DNA of 64,000 nt, taken from assembly GCA_030770545.1 (NCBI GenBank), contig CM061091.1:12022501-12086500 (forward strand), written 5' to 3'. The notes below the pieces were generated by a model. It did not search any database. It saw only the letters and a list, made by a program, of their open reading frames with translations, and was not told the origin of the DNA. Below are positions 1 to 13,198 of this stretch, piece by piece. Source of the DNA: Macropodus opercularis. Taxonomy: Eukaryota > Chordata > Actinopteri > Anabantiformes > Osphronemidae. How positions within the stretch are numbered: the stretch's first letter is position 1; each line of letters starts with the position of its first letter. The translations under genes and the position numbers were made by a program.

Positions 1-2561
1 GAAGTAGGAAGCAGGAGCAAAGGGAGCTTTTCCACTCTCCCGTGGCTCACAGTGTGCAAACCTAGTTATTATAGGTAGGAGGAGGTGAGGGAGCAGCTTA
101 TGAGGCAATGAGGTGCAGAATGAATGCATCTCCTTCTTCCTTGCCCGCTTTTTTTTTTCCCACCCCTACAGAGTTTCCCCCTCGCTGCGCCTCTCTTTCA
201 CCTTTCCTCCCACCACACCTCCCTCCCTGCTCCTTTTCCACACAGCTGACACCAATACAGGTAATTCTGACTAATGTGACAAATAAACTATTCTAATCTC
301 AACAAAGCAGGCTGTTGCTTTCTCCAGCGCATTCATCTGTGTTAAATCAAAGGTTTTATGCAAATAAAGGTTTTCGTGGGGTCTTTTTTATAAATCCAAA
401 TATGCAGTTATAGCAGGTTGTAAGCTGGACAGCTTTGAACTTGCTATGTAAACAAGTGTCAGGCTTTGTGCTGAGATGCAAACCCCACACCCCCTGGAAG
501 TCACCTGTCAACGAGACTTTTTTCTTGTCCAAATTACACCTTTTCTGACGAATCAACATCTCCCGCGGAGAGGTTTTAAGTTTTTTAATCAGGAGCGTCT
601 GGCGTGTGTGATTCACCTGCGCTGCTATTTGAAACTGCTGTGACCTTAAAGAGCTTAGCAGAACATCATCGCGGAGCCTTACCGTATATGCAAAGCTCTG
701 CGCCGTCAACTGTGCAAACTAGATAAATGGTGTCAGTTAATGCGACAATTTCCTAAGTAAAGCCGTCGGAGTCGTAGGCCTGCACAGCGTGGTCAGTTAT
801 ATGTCCAAATACGCTTCGTGCACCCTGTTTTGTTACGTTTTTTCGAGGGTTGAGGGTGTTTCCGTCTCTCCCATCTCCTCCTCGAGGGGGAAGTACATTA
901 CTGTGTTTCTTTTCTTTTTTTTTTTATTGTCACGGCAGTAAAAGCATTTAAACATTAACAACAATGCATCAGAATATATGGGGCCTGTCAGGGTGGTGCG
1001 CTGTGTACGGCCGGGAAGCACATTGCCAGAGCACAGCTGTCTTGTAAGCGAGGGTAGGCTCCGAGCAGCGGAGAGACAAAGCGTCACCCTGCAGTATTTA
1101 TGAACAATTTTTAGAGGGGTGGTGCTGAGTGCTCTCCTTTGTACTCGCCAGTCTACATACCCTGGCCTACATAACCTGTGTGTGACAACAAGCGGCCGTC
1201 TGCTGAGTGCTGTCTGCTCTCCGAGGGAGAGTCTTGTTTTCCTCGCATCACACTCAGTTTAATGTGCCAAGCAATTGATTAATTGCTATACAGGTACACA
1301 GTGAAAGCTGCAAGTCATACCCCCCCCCCCCTTTAAAGCTTTAAGAATCAACATGTGAAAATAGTTTATGACCCTCGGCTGATGTCAGTTTTCACCAACC
1401 AAAACCATGAAACATGTGACTGGGACCCACTGGGCCACAACAGAAGGCGTAATGATGTCACAAGCCTCTTGATCCAACAGACTGAATTTAGGTCATCGCA
1501 TTTGGATAAGTTGAATACCAGAGAGACCCAATATGTCAATTTGTTTTTGTTCCATCCTTAAAAATGACAAATTGGTTGCTACAGTATACATCATCTAACG
1601 TATGTCCTGACGTACGTAAAGCTTGTTACTTCAATAGAGGGGAAATATGCAGTATGTTATGGATAATCCTGTAGAAATCTACCTAGGGCAGAATCCCCTA
1701 GTTTCCCTGAACAACAACTGTTACTGAAACATTATTATATATAAATACAAGCCTATGAATATTCTTTAGTCGTGGTTGTTTCAAATGACCCTGACAGTCA
1801 TCACCGGGCATCGGTCTGTGCCCCTGCCATCCTGGAGGACACCATCAGGAATGGATGTGGTCTAGATACCACACAGGCCTCTCAGTACGATGCCAGATGC
1901 AACTTTGCCACCCGTGGCACCATCTCAACCTTTTGAAATTTAACGGTTCATGGACGTCAGGGCGGAACCATCTGGCCCTCCACAGAGCTTCGGCACGGAA
2001 AAATGAGTTTGGAGGTGATAACATAGACAGAGCTCTCTCCCTTTCATTTTATCACATGATTGTAGTCTTGCAGGATATGCGTTACTTTGTATGTAATGTT
2101 TTCCTTACAAATAAGACAAACTCAGTAGGTAATGTTTCTTTATCTACTGTTGTTGCTGTTAAATGAAAGCACATTCAAATATAGATGCTTCCATATTGAG
2201 CGTGCATGAGTTATTTTATCAATACGTTTCATCTGTTCAGCCGCCAGCTTATCAATAAATGGTTAAATGATTCTCAGAAACACGATCGTTCAAATCAAGC
2301 TGCTGAGTCTGACTCATTTGGCCAAGTTCATTTTCTTTGATGTACGTGACGCCCATTGTAACGTGGTGTCAGGCACACGGTGTTGCATGGACGGCGGACG
2401 TGAGACAGCGCTGTCACCGTCCTTCTGCCACTCAAGTGACACTTGAAAACACTTGCGCGGCAGGCTGTGATCGGAGCTGTAACACTATAGCCCGGACGCA
2501 CAGTTACAGTGACTCGTCGCATCACTCACCGCGTCTGGGTGGTCTGCGAGGAGGAGGAGGC

Positions 2562-2581
2562 GAGAGAGAGAGAGAGAGAGA
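2562..2581. repeat. (GA)10 microsatellite
   Basis: Ten GA units, preceded directly by a GAG-rich stretch at 2,549-2,560. Confidence 0.95.
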
Positions 2582-5500
2582 CAGAGAAAGAGCAGTATAT
2601 CTGAAGGCGGAAACATGAGAAGGGCATCTCTTATGTTTTCCATTAAGGTAACTGAGATGTGATGGCAGCGATGGCGGATCAGATAAGTAAGAACAGAAAG
2701 AGACATAAATGGAAATGGAAGGCTGTTTTTTTTTTTTTTTTACTGGATAACCTAAGGCTGGCACAATTTCACAGCGACTCCAATGCTCATCCGCTGCTTC
2801 AGGTTAGCTTTTAAGATAAAAAAAAAAAAAAAGTGACATTACTGCCTTGTACACAGCACCAGCAGAATATGATGTGCAGTGCAGTAGCGCCTCAGACACA
2901 GGAAGTTAGGAGCCTCACTGCTGAGCCAAATTCAGAATCCTTAAAGACTATTTCACTGCAGTTGGTAAGTAAATGTCAGATAGCATTCAAACAAATCAAA
3001 CACCCAAACCGGGGAGTCTTTGTGTTATGTGGCACACATCTCTGGGGAGTGCCTGTTATTTACACCCTCTCATCCTGTCTAGGTTGGTGCTGTGTGGATG
3101 CATCAGAGTCTCACTTTGTTGTAGATCAGCGTTCGACTGCTTTAACTGTCAGCTGCAGCCCTTTAAATCCCTCTAGGCCCATTCTATTTGCACTAGCCAT
3201 TAGTGGAGGAAAAGGCCTCTGTCTGTTGCCCAGCTTATTTAGCAACTCTTTGTTTGTTTTCCCTCGCTGATTCCCATTTGATCGCTCCATCCCTCTCTTC
3301 TGACTGATGCGGCCAGCGCGTCCATTTTTCACCAGCGCTTCGGCGTACGCGTTTGGGGAACAGTTCTGGGTGGTCGTGGGGGTTCGAACCTCTAAAGGAC
3401 GGTCTAATCATATGCGGGCGCGCCGTCAGAGGCTTTAATCGCCTCGGTCAGCTGGGTCTCTGAGTTCAGAGAAGGGCCCACGTCCCTGCATGACGATACC
3501 CTCCGCTGTGTTCGTATACTGGAGACACAAAACAAAGGGAGGAAGGCAGAGGCACGGGGGCTTTGATCAGACTACAAATTGCTAGTTTCTGTTCTTGTAC
3601 ATGTCATACACAAGTGTACAGTCTGACCAAGAATGAGTGTTTGAAAATGTGCCAGCAGACAAATGTCTTATAGATTTTCATTGACTCTCAAGGCTAAATT
3701 CTGAAGTACTTTCCTGGTAGGAGCGTATTTTCCATGCTGGAACATCCCAGTGAGTGGCCCTAAGAGTCCAACCCCTCATCCGGCGGAGATGAGAATACCT
3801 GTAGATGCCGAGTGCTGCTTTTCTGTCATGGGCGTGACATTGCGCCCAGAACTGAAACTCCAACAACAGCTACAGACGTCTCCACTCCACGTCCTTATGT
3901 GGTGTAATTAATTCTGTGCTTTATACGAGCTTAATCGACGCATCGAGCGTCTGATGGGAGGTTTGTTCACAGATGCCAATTTTTGTTTTTCCATATACTC
4001 ACGTGTTTTGGATTGTTTTACTTCACCAATTACTGAAAAAAAGTGAATATTAATCCTCTCTAAAAGGCTTGAATACGTCTGACGAAGACGGACACACATA
4101 CAAGGACATTCTGAAATACATGTTTTTCTTGGAACAGAGAAACAAAATTATAGTTTATTGAGATCATTCTGCATATTTTTGTTACATATTCTTCTGGAAA
4201 CGCCCACGTGACAAATAATATAGCAGTTTGCATTCAACACAAACCGTTTGAGGACAGCAGCACAAAACAGGAAAAATATGGAACAAGCGAAACTGCTGGC
4301 ATTGAATCACACAACTGCTGGGAGATGTCACTTACGTGCTTTTAACAAAGAGAGTCAACATGGCAGACAAAGAGCACAAGCAATTAAGGTAAATTTAATT
4401 ATCTGGCCCACTAATTTATTTTTCTATCACGAGATTTATCATGCTGCAAAAGCGATTGGTGTGTGTGTGGGGGGAGAGCTGCATACCTACGTATTTTCAT
4501 ATTTCTACATTTTATTTTATTCACCAGTGTACAATACTGGTTATAATTTTGGTAATAACATATAGGAGGACTTGGCAACTGAACACAATCCAGTTCCACA
4601 AGCTTCCCCCTTCAAATAATGGTTACATTTAAAATTTATTTAAAAGAGCTGAGGAAAGCTCCAAAATGACATTGTGCTAAAGTTCAGTTAATGATTTCAC
4701 AGCTACACTAATTGATGTCGACAGAGGATCAGAGGGATCAACGGTGTACAGTAGCTTTGGCAAAGGAGAACAGCTTCACTAGTAAGAAGTTTGTTCCCAA
4801 GGTCATATTCTGTTACCGTAATATTGACCTTCCTCTTCCCTTCCGGCGTTCTGTTCGAATCACATCCTGTTGTTATCATGCAGCCATTCAGGGATCTGTC
4901 TTCTCTTTCATCCAATACATCCTCTCTACTGTATGTCAGCCTCAGTGCCAACAAAGTGCAACAATAAAATGCCTCAAGTGCTGACAATTAGAACAACTGA
5001 CCAGCACTAATTACACTTGAGAACAGCTTTACTTATTATGCCCACAGGTTCAGAAAGTATAAGCGAGTTAAGTAGGCGTTCAGGGTGGTCTTTGGTTTAA
5101 AATGTAATCAACATCTGCATGTGTCTGTTTCTGTAAACCCAAACAATGAAATAGTCAAGTGTTTGAAATTAAGAAATGAATTTAATAAGGAGCCAGTGTC
5201 AAATAAACTCTACACACAAATAGTGCAATGGAAAGAAACACAAAAGCTTTTGAATATGAGAAACTCCAGGAAAGCAGGACATGAAAGAAAATAATTTGAT
5301 ATTATTTTATAATGTTTTCCTGATGTTAAATGAATGTACGTTGGTATCTAAGTGCTGTATGAACTAAACTTTATGAGAAAGAAATGGAGTGAAGCAAATG
5401 TAATGTAATATTTGAAAGGTACAGGCTGCTGTAGAAGTATGAAGCTATAATAACGAAGGTTCCGGTGCAGCTAAATGGATTTGCAGTGAAATGACATCTA

Positions 5501-8094
5501 ATGTTTACATGAAATGAGTTTACGGCACCTATGAATGAACAAATAAATGCATGTACTGTATATCTGCACTGCCGGTTTGTTACATAATTACAGTCTCTGC
5601 TACAACCAGTCCCTTTGTAACCCATTCATTACCTTTGTGCTTTTGTTTCATTTATCTGTATGGGTGTTTATGTGCAGAAGATGAGTTGTCCCCTTCTTCA
5701 AAAAGCACTTTTATTTTTAAAGTCTAGGTGGCATTTAGAGAAAGGTCCTTTTAGCTCCTGAGTGTCTTACACACGAGACATTGGATATTTATGAATTGAT
5801 TCAGCCGTGTCAGTCACTCCTGCACTTTGCCACGGGCACTAATCCATGTGATGGAATTCATATGTCTACTTCATATTAGGTTTCCTGTGTTGCTTATTGA
5901 CCTTTTCATATAGCATTTTCCCTCACTGATGCGAGCCAGCCTCCTTCGCAGGCGCTGTCTGGGACCATTATTTCGCTGCCTTCCATTCTGCTTCGGGTGA
6001 GAAACACTCGAACATTTAGCAGACTGCTCATGTTCGAGGTGACTGGGGAGTGGGGTTAGCAGTCTATAGGAGGAGGGGGGTGTAGTCACAGGTTTCCAAA
6101 TTGGCTGTAATAAACCTACACTAATTTAGGTGCCGCATCTGTATTTTTGCTTCACACTACGTCAGTTATCTGCGATAAATGCTGTCATTCTTTTAAAATA
6201 AAATTGTCTTTCAATACCCACATGACCTTTTACTATTTACAGAATAAAACAATATATCAGAAGGTGAGAAAAGACATTTTGAGCATTAATTCCTTTTAAC
6301 AAATAAGCATCAAAGGATGTTTTTTTATACATATTTCAATGAATAAGAAAATGTACAAAATAAATACACATTCCACTTGATCCAGGCTAAAGGATCTCTG
6401 GATGCAACGCGCCTGCAGCACAGGTACAGTATTTAGGTGTGTGACGTGTTGGTCAGCATGACTGTGTTCCATCAGTTGAAATCAAAGCTGTCGCACACGA
6501 CCGTTCCCGTTGAGAGGTGCACATTCAAATGGTCAGCCTCTCGCGTTTGTTTATTCGTAACGCACTTGTTTCAATTTGCTGCCCCCTCTCCAACTTCAGC
6601 ACAAAGGGAAAGAAGGGCTCTTGTCCTTTAACAATAGAATATGATGAAAACCTTCTCTTCTTCGTCCTCTCTCTTTACCCTTTCAGCGAGCTCAATACAG
6701 AACAGTTCTTGATTAAATCCCATTAGCACAGTTATTTGGATCAAGGACCTTGATTAAAATGCAGAAATATGATGTTTTTTTTTGTACTTGTTTTACTCTG
6801 AAATCCCCAATTGAGGCGAAAACGAGCTCACCTGTACATTACACTATATGTACATTTGTAAAGTAAATAATTCTCATCATGTGTTTCTGCTTGTTTGGGC
6901 AATTAAACCATCAGGTTGTGTACTTCAGCTCCTACATACTCCACCATGCCACCGATATTTCACAGTTTCTGCAACAAGCCGTGTGATCTGAGAGACTCTA
7001 ATTGAAGGTGATTGACACATACAGGACAGGCTGTTATTTGCTTGAAGGTACGCTGTGGGTTGAAAGAAAACTCTTACCACTGGGCCAAGCCAGACAGCGC
7101 CGCACGCAGCCGCTGCAGTCCTAGAAGTGGTGATTTAAAAGAGTGCCATCTTTTTAATTAATATCTGCCTTGAGGCTACTCAGACACAAACAGAAAAAAA
7201 AAATCTCTGCCGCATACCAATGGTCTGCGGCATCCAGTACGGGGTTAAAATATTCCCTCTGTGTTTAAAATGAAAATTTATTTGATCGTTTTCAAATAAA
7301 TAACTCCACGAATAATTTATTTTGATGTATTTAAATGGATTCTTTTTGGCATTGGAGTTTTGTTCGCATAAAGCATTGATAGTCCCATCCGAGTTCATTT
7401 TTAAAATCCAAGCGTGTGAAATGGATCTTGAGACAACAAAAGTGATTTATGTAACAAATTGTATTAGTTTTATATTGGACTGGAACAAAAATCGAATACG
7501 GCAGGCTATGATAAGTCTGAGTGTCCCGAAAGAGCATTTAGAAACACTGCAGTATGAGAAATTGCTAACTATAATGCTTTCTAGCAACTGATGAGTGGAG
7601 TCACAAAAGCATGCAGCCATATGTACTTCTACAATTAACAGCGATGATGGACTAGTTCCCCGAGATGAATGTTTCATTAGCTCCGGCGCTGTATCATTTT
7701 GTATTGAGAAACACTGGAAAGGACATTAAAAACCCATTTCAAAGCACTAATGCCTTAAGCACAAGTCAGCGCTCAAAACTTTGTTTACTATTCTTCTCGG
7801 GGAACTAAAGACCACAAAGGAGGTCACATCTGCCACTGTCAGTGTACGCGCCACTCCGAGCGTCTGCCTCCTAATAGCCATTAATTAAGAGTTTGGGAAT
7901 TTTGATTTAACGGAGCAAATGGGAAGCACACGCAGTATAGTGTATGTATCTAACCACAGGCCAGTGTTGAAGAGACTCGAAAATTGGCCATCTGAATGCA
8001 AATCTAGCTGAAGGGTGGAGTGCAACATCTTATCAGAGAGACATTAGCACACATAATTTCAGGCACCAGTTTATTTGCCTCTGAGCAATTAAAA

Positions 8095-8116
8095 ACACAC
8101 ACACACACACACACAC
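8095..8116. repeat. (AC)11 microsatellite
   Basis: Uninterrupted AC dinucleotide repeat, about 380 bp beyond the candidate distal poly(A) signal. Confidence 0.95.
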
Positions 8117-8492
8117 AGCATGAGCAGTAATCATCTGTGTGGCGAAAATCTGAGCTAATGTGATGAATGGCGACTCATTTGCCCAAAGCAAAATTCATAG
8201 CCAGTGCGCGTGTGTGCGCTTGGGTACGAGGCGCCCACATACGTGCATTTAACACTAACAAAGGCGATTGACAAAGCCCGCTTTAGTCTTTTTCCAAAGG
8301 AAGCTGGAACTGTGAAAGTAAACAATGCAATCCCATTTGACATGGCAAAATTGGTCGCACGGATGCTTGAGAGAACAAAAATGGGGGGCAATTGTGGGAG
8401 GTTATGTCTTGAGAGATGAGAAATTAAATCAAAGCCACGTTCTTCAAGCAACTCATACAAGGACAAGTGCAAACATTATTAGTAATTGCTTT

Positions 8493-8498
8493 TTTATT
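8493..8498 (-). terminator. candidate distal poly(A) signal AATAAA
   Basis: The first canonical AATAAA I find on the minus strand after the stop codon, about 4.0 kb downstream. It is followed by T/G-rich sequence (TGTTTGCACTTGTCCTTG). A 4 kb UTR would be in line with the long 3' UTR I recall for mammalian PCDH17. Confidence 0.4.
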
Positions 8499-9365
8499 TG
8501 ATCTTTTCATGTTTTTTTTTTTCTTTCAGATAGATCACAATGAACACAGCCTTTAGACAATAGCAGTTGAAATAATCCATACAAATGAATGTCTCTGGTC
8601 TTTCCAACAGTTGCCCGTTGTAGCGTGGAGCCCTATGTTATCAGTGTGGGCTTGGGGTGAGGGGACGACGCTGACAAACATTGGGTGCTTGCTGTAACTA
8701 ACCAAAATGTTGTCTCTCTGTGTGTGCGTGCATGTGTGTAGAAGCGCCTGTCTGAGTCTGCGAGCACCTGAATCAGTGTGAGTCCAGACCAGAGTCCGTT
8801 AGCCACATTCAATAAGGCCCAGTCCTAATCGCTCGGTACGACCAACAGTCTCAAGTGGGTAAAAATAACCCACTCTAGATTTGAGTAATGCACTGCCAAC
8901 AGTGTATGATGCCAACAGCGTGTAATTAGACAATAATGAGAGGCCTTACATTATGCTCACTCTCCAACTATGTGTTGACCTCAGCAGCATCTTCTGCTCG
9001 ATTAGACAGCAAATAGCCTGAGAGAGGGGCCATGGCTTTAAAGACTACCTTCCTTCCACTGGACCCAGATCCACTCCTGCCCAGTTTGTGAGTGTACGGA
9101 CGGTGGCCGGGTCAGTAGAACACCATTAGAGAGGACAGAACTTAACCCGAACAGTGACTGTGACTGTGGCAAGCCAGACTTTGAGAAGAAGACAGGGTCC
9201 CTGGTGTGACCTGGCTTTGGTTTTAATCAAAGACAAAATAAAAGCGAGACGGGAGCAGTTTTAATGTGAGTCGGAATTAAATTTAGAGTGCACATGTAGC
9301 AGAAATTAAGAGGGAAGAAAATATATTTGTTTGGTCCGAGAGTGAGGCCATGAAAGCGAATCATG

Positions 9366-9388
9366 CACACACACACACACACACACAC
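9366..9388. repeat. (CA)n microsatellite
   Basis: Twenty-three bases of uninterrupted CA repeat. It would lie inside the 3' UTR if the distal poly(A) site is used. Confidence 0.95.
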
Positions 9389-11059
9389 TCCCACAGTGTG
9401 GAGAATGCTTGATCCAGCATGAAGACTGAGCACAATGAGATAAAAAGAAAAGAAACCATGAAGACAAGTGTGGAAATGTCACATTTGCCTGGGTAGTGTT
9501 TTGCCCTCTCTTTCGCTCCTTACTTTAACTTGAAGAGGGCAATGCGTTTAAATAAAAGGCAGTGTGTCGCTGGGTGTTTGTGCACACACGCATGTGTATC
9601 CGTACTTTTGTTGATATCACAGTCGCAGTGCACTGCACATTTTAAACCGTTTGCATGACGCGAATGTCAGGCTCACTTGATTTATCCTGATATTTGAGTG
9701 CGATAACACACACGCACAAAAAAAAGTCTAATTTAAAAATAACCATAAATATCTTCCAACTCCATCGCGTCCTCCAAGCCCTTCTCTAAAAAAAGCCTCT
9801 GCCATCTCCGAGGAAAAGAGCAAGGGTAAACCGAAACCAAATACTTTACAGACGAAAGGCAACAGTTGCTCAGCTCCTGTGAGGCGAGAAAGCAAACAGA
9901 TGAAGAGCAGAAAAGAGAAGTACAAAAAAAAAAACTATGGCAAGAAGGCAAAAGACACAGCAGAATGGCAGAGTGACAGGAGAATGTCCAAACATGTATC
10001 TCGATTAAGAAAATGAGGCAAGAACATAAATAACAACATACTCACATGTGGCATGTCTGAGCGACAGAATGTGTCATATTTGCTGTCAAGAGTCCAACTC
10101 AGCTTAGGTGTATTTCACACAGTAAACACAGTCACTGTTCCCTCTAATGGTTGCGTCTTACATAGATTTGGTGATTGTGGTCACATTTTCCAAAACATAC
10201 CTAGTCTAACAGCCTACTGTTCTGCGTATTACTGTCAGAGAATAATAGAAAAAGCACCTCCCATTATTATTTCAGAGAGTGGCCGAAATGTGCCAAAATT
10301 TTCAAAAATAAATGTCTGTATCTTTGTCTTTTTTTTTTTTAAGAAAGCCTGAATGTGAAGACACTTGGTTATATAAACCATCTACCTAAACAACGTAAGA
10401 CATCAAATCCAAAGCAACTTCAGATAGAATTTCAGATGTCAAGTTTCTCTGCAAAGTATGAGAATCTAACATGTATCGAGAAGGAGTACATACATAAACA
10501 ACATAGACTGCTGAAAAAGAACCTCTTTTGGTCCTTCATAGAAAATGCACATTCTGGTGGACCAGGGGTTTTATAAGCAGTCACAAGCTCCACATATACA
10601 ACAAGCTCTCCGCAGAGACAGTAAGGCAGTTTTATGATCACCAAGGAAACCACTCCACCTTCCATATGGCAGGTTTCTTTTTTGGAAAGAAAGTAAAAAC
10701 ATAAATGAACACAAAATACGCATACTAGATATTGTTAAAGAAAATAGCTGCCCTGTAAAAATCTGCTCAGTAAAAATATTCTAACTGTTTGAATCCTGTG
10801 GTTGTTGCTTTTTGTTGTTGGTTTGAATTGTATTCCAGATCAGCTGGCTCATTAAGCTTTCAACAGTTATTGTATTTGATCCAGCTGGACCTCAGGGTAA
10901 AAAGAGGCGACATCTTAAAAGCACTGAAGCCAGCCTGCAAAGGTGCAGAGTAGCGAGGAAAGAAAAACACCAACAAAAACCCAAACTAAAGCAAACTCAC
11001 AGAGTTCGACAGCTACTAAGGCAACTTTGCCAAATACAATATAAGCCCATGTATATTGC

Positions 11060-12500
11060 AACACAACTATATATTAATTTAATAAAATACACAATATAGC
11101 TTTTGTACACATAACAATTTGGCTCAAATGCACAGAAATTGCAGTTAAAATCAATAAAAATATGTCAATTTTTTGATGTAAACACATCTAAATTGGATAC
11201 ATTTACACATATAATGAGATTATGTATAGTGATAATGGGAAGGGACATTTTCTTGTATGTTTATATTTTTGGATATTATCTTCGAAACGATGGCAGTGTC
11301 CTTTGCAGTTCTTTAAGTTAATATCCCGCCTTGGCCTCGACTCCAGGACACTTTTTGCTGAAATTCTTTTTTTTTTTTACAAAATGTATAAATATTTTGC
11401 TAATATTTGGACACTATACATTGATTCATACATATAGTCATCTATATATATCATATAGATATGTTTTCACAGTTGAGGAAAAATGTCCCTTTTTATACAA
11501 CTTGTGATTGCCTTAAGGCTTGGTCACACACATGAGAATTCACTGTACACAAGGGACTGAAAGCTGATGATGTACATGTATAAGACAATTACACAGATGG
11601 CCAGTTGTCTGTAAGCATTCGTGTGCGTGTACGCGTGTGGGCGTGCATGAAACGGCATCAGTGCACGTGTACTGTATGCGCAAAGTGTAGTGCACGTGTG
11701 TCAAACCGGTGCGTCGGCGTCATGGATGTTTAAATAGAGGCGTGAGAGAGACACAGCTTACACATGTGGCTACAAACGACAGGTGAAACATGGTTACACT
11801 GTTAATTATCATCCTTCAGCGGCGCACTGAAGCCCCTCGACCGCTCAGTCCATGACCAACCGCCCTGCGAACACACGTCTGATTATCCAATCTCTTCGTG
11901 TTCAGACACAGGATCCCTTATACATTAAACACCTATATTAAAGTCAGAAAAGAGAAAGTCGCGTGTCTTTCACTGTCCCAAATTGAATTTGTTTCTGGTT
12001 CCACGTCGATTGTCATGTCTGACCATAAATAGTCCTTTTTCAACCAGTTTCTGTGGCCATCACACATAACAGAAAACTGCCTACACACACTTAGATATGT
12101 AGGATTTTACGAGAGACCATGAACAACACACTTATGAGCTGGTGGGCACTTAGATAATAGCTTGCGAGGTGCCAGAAGCTTAAGCCTCTGCAATTTGCTT
12201 AAGAATCACAAAAAAAAAAAGAAAAAAAAAGGAGTTTATAAATTCAGCAGAATTCAGATGTTCCTCTTTGTTGGTAGGGATCTTGCCAAAACTGGCGCCA
12301 AATGACTGATACAATAAATGTTCCCATAGCGTGTCCAATGTCAGTACTTATCCACAACAAATACAGTGAAAAGGGCTCCTGTTATAAGAGCCATTTGACC
12401 TTTATGGGTTGTTTTGGTAACAGTTAGGCAGGAGAGTTTCTGGAATAGGATCCTAGACCGTTCTCTACATCCGTACTTCTTTTCGTCGCAGTCATTTGTG
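11060..12500 (-). other. pcdh17: pcdh17 3' UTR (minimum extent)
   Basis: Sequence after the TGA stop in transcript direction, with no further coding potential. The first plausible poly(A) hexamer is ATTAAA at 11078-11083, followed by a GTTGTG-rich stretch, giving a UTR of about 1.44 kb. The region is A+T-rich and includes an A/T homopolymer near 11,369-11,380 that could prime oligo(dT) internally. The UTR may extend further, to the AATAAA at 8,493. Confidence 0.6.
11078..11083 (-). terminator. candidate proximal poly(A) signal ATTAAA
   Basis: ATTAAA on the minus strand, about 1.42 kb after the stop codon, with GT-rich sequence downstream. It is the common variant hexamer rather than AATAAA, so it may be a weak or alternative site. 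Confidence 0.4.
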
Positions 12501-13198
12501 TCACTTCCTGAGTGTGCCTGTGGCCTCGCTTCCTCTGCAGTCCTGCAATAGTTTGTCGATGTCCCTCACCACCTGGTCAGCGTCCATTCCGTCGCGGTTT
12601 GTGTTGGGCTCCACGTGTTCCAGGACACGCTCCATTTCACCGGCCGCCTCTTGGCTAATCCTGGAGCGGGCCTCTGCGAGCACCTTGGCCACTGGGTCTG
12701 AGGGAGGCAAGGGTGGGTAGACCCCCTGGTCTCTGCTTTGTTTGGTTGGTGACAAGTACTGACCGTCAGGAGGCCCGTAATGGCCGGAGCAGGTGGCGGG
12801 AGGAGGTTTGCCTTCAGCCCCATCAGCTGGGCTTTTGACAGAGGAGCAGGAAGTCATGGTGGAGCAGCCCTTGGTTGGGCTGTTAGAAGCTGAAGGTACC
12901 TCTTGGAGCAGTGGGCTAAGGGCACGTTTCGCCTTCAAGTAGGGCTTGACATTGGCGACTAGAATGGTGTGGTCACGCCTCTCCTTTCCAAAAGTACAGA
13001 ACGTCTTCTTGCCGTTAGGGTTTACAGTCTCGTACGTCTCCGTCTCGGGCACAGTCTCCATTCCTGCTGGCACAAACATATTGTTACGGTAGTCCACGCC
13101 CTCCGCCTGGTTTCCACCGGCAGGGAACTGGGGCATCCAGCAGCGGTCAGAATGACCCAGCACTCGGCACTCTTCGGTACAATTCACACAGTCCTCAT
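12501..13198 (-). CDS. pcdh17: pcdh17 coding exon 4: distal cytoplasmic tail and stop
   Basis: The terminal coding exon encodes residues 911-1141 after completing Asp910, and ends TLRK-TGA at 12501-12503. The acceptor is a long pyrimidine tract ending CTCTGCAG. Recognisable PCDH17 blocks are DEDCVNCTEECRVLGHSD (910-927), CWMPQFP, ETYETVNPNGKKTFCTFGK (963-981), VKPYLKAKRALSPLLQEVPS, and the C-terminal DIDKLLQDCRG (1122-1132). TFCTFGK resembles the hydrophobic-x-Thr/Ser-Phe core of WAVE-complex interacting sequences. That link is inference, though PCDH17 itself is reported to recruit the WAVE complex. The middle (about 1010-1110) is more diverged and includes YPPLPPSDP, which is not in the human protein I recall. 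Earlier in-frame GTG or ATG codons inside the exon are not starts, since the splice acceptor precedes them. Confidence 0.96.

Larger units (their letters stand above)
1..8469. other. downstream flank, no gene seen
   Basis: Beyond both candidate ends of pcdh17 I find only short chance frames (145 aa at most) with no recognisable protein content. The stretch holds a GA repeat at 2,562, a CA repeat at 8,095, poly(T)/poly(A) runs, and A+T-rich blocks with TAATTA-type words (for example around 7,870-7,900). It looks like gene-poor regulatory or intergenic DNA. Confidence 0.7.

Noticed and set aside
3381..3390. GGTTCGAACC, resembling a tRNA B box
   Set aside because: No A box or cloverleaf fits at the right distance upstream, and no SINE body was recognised.
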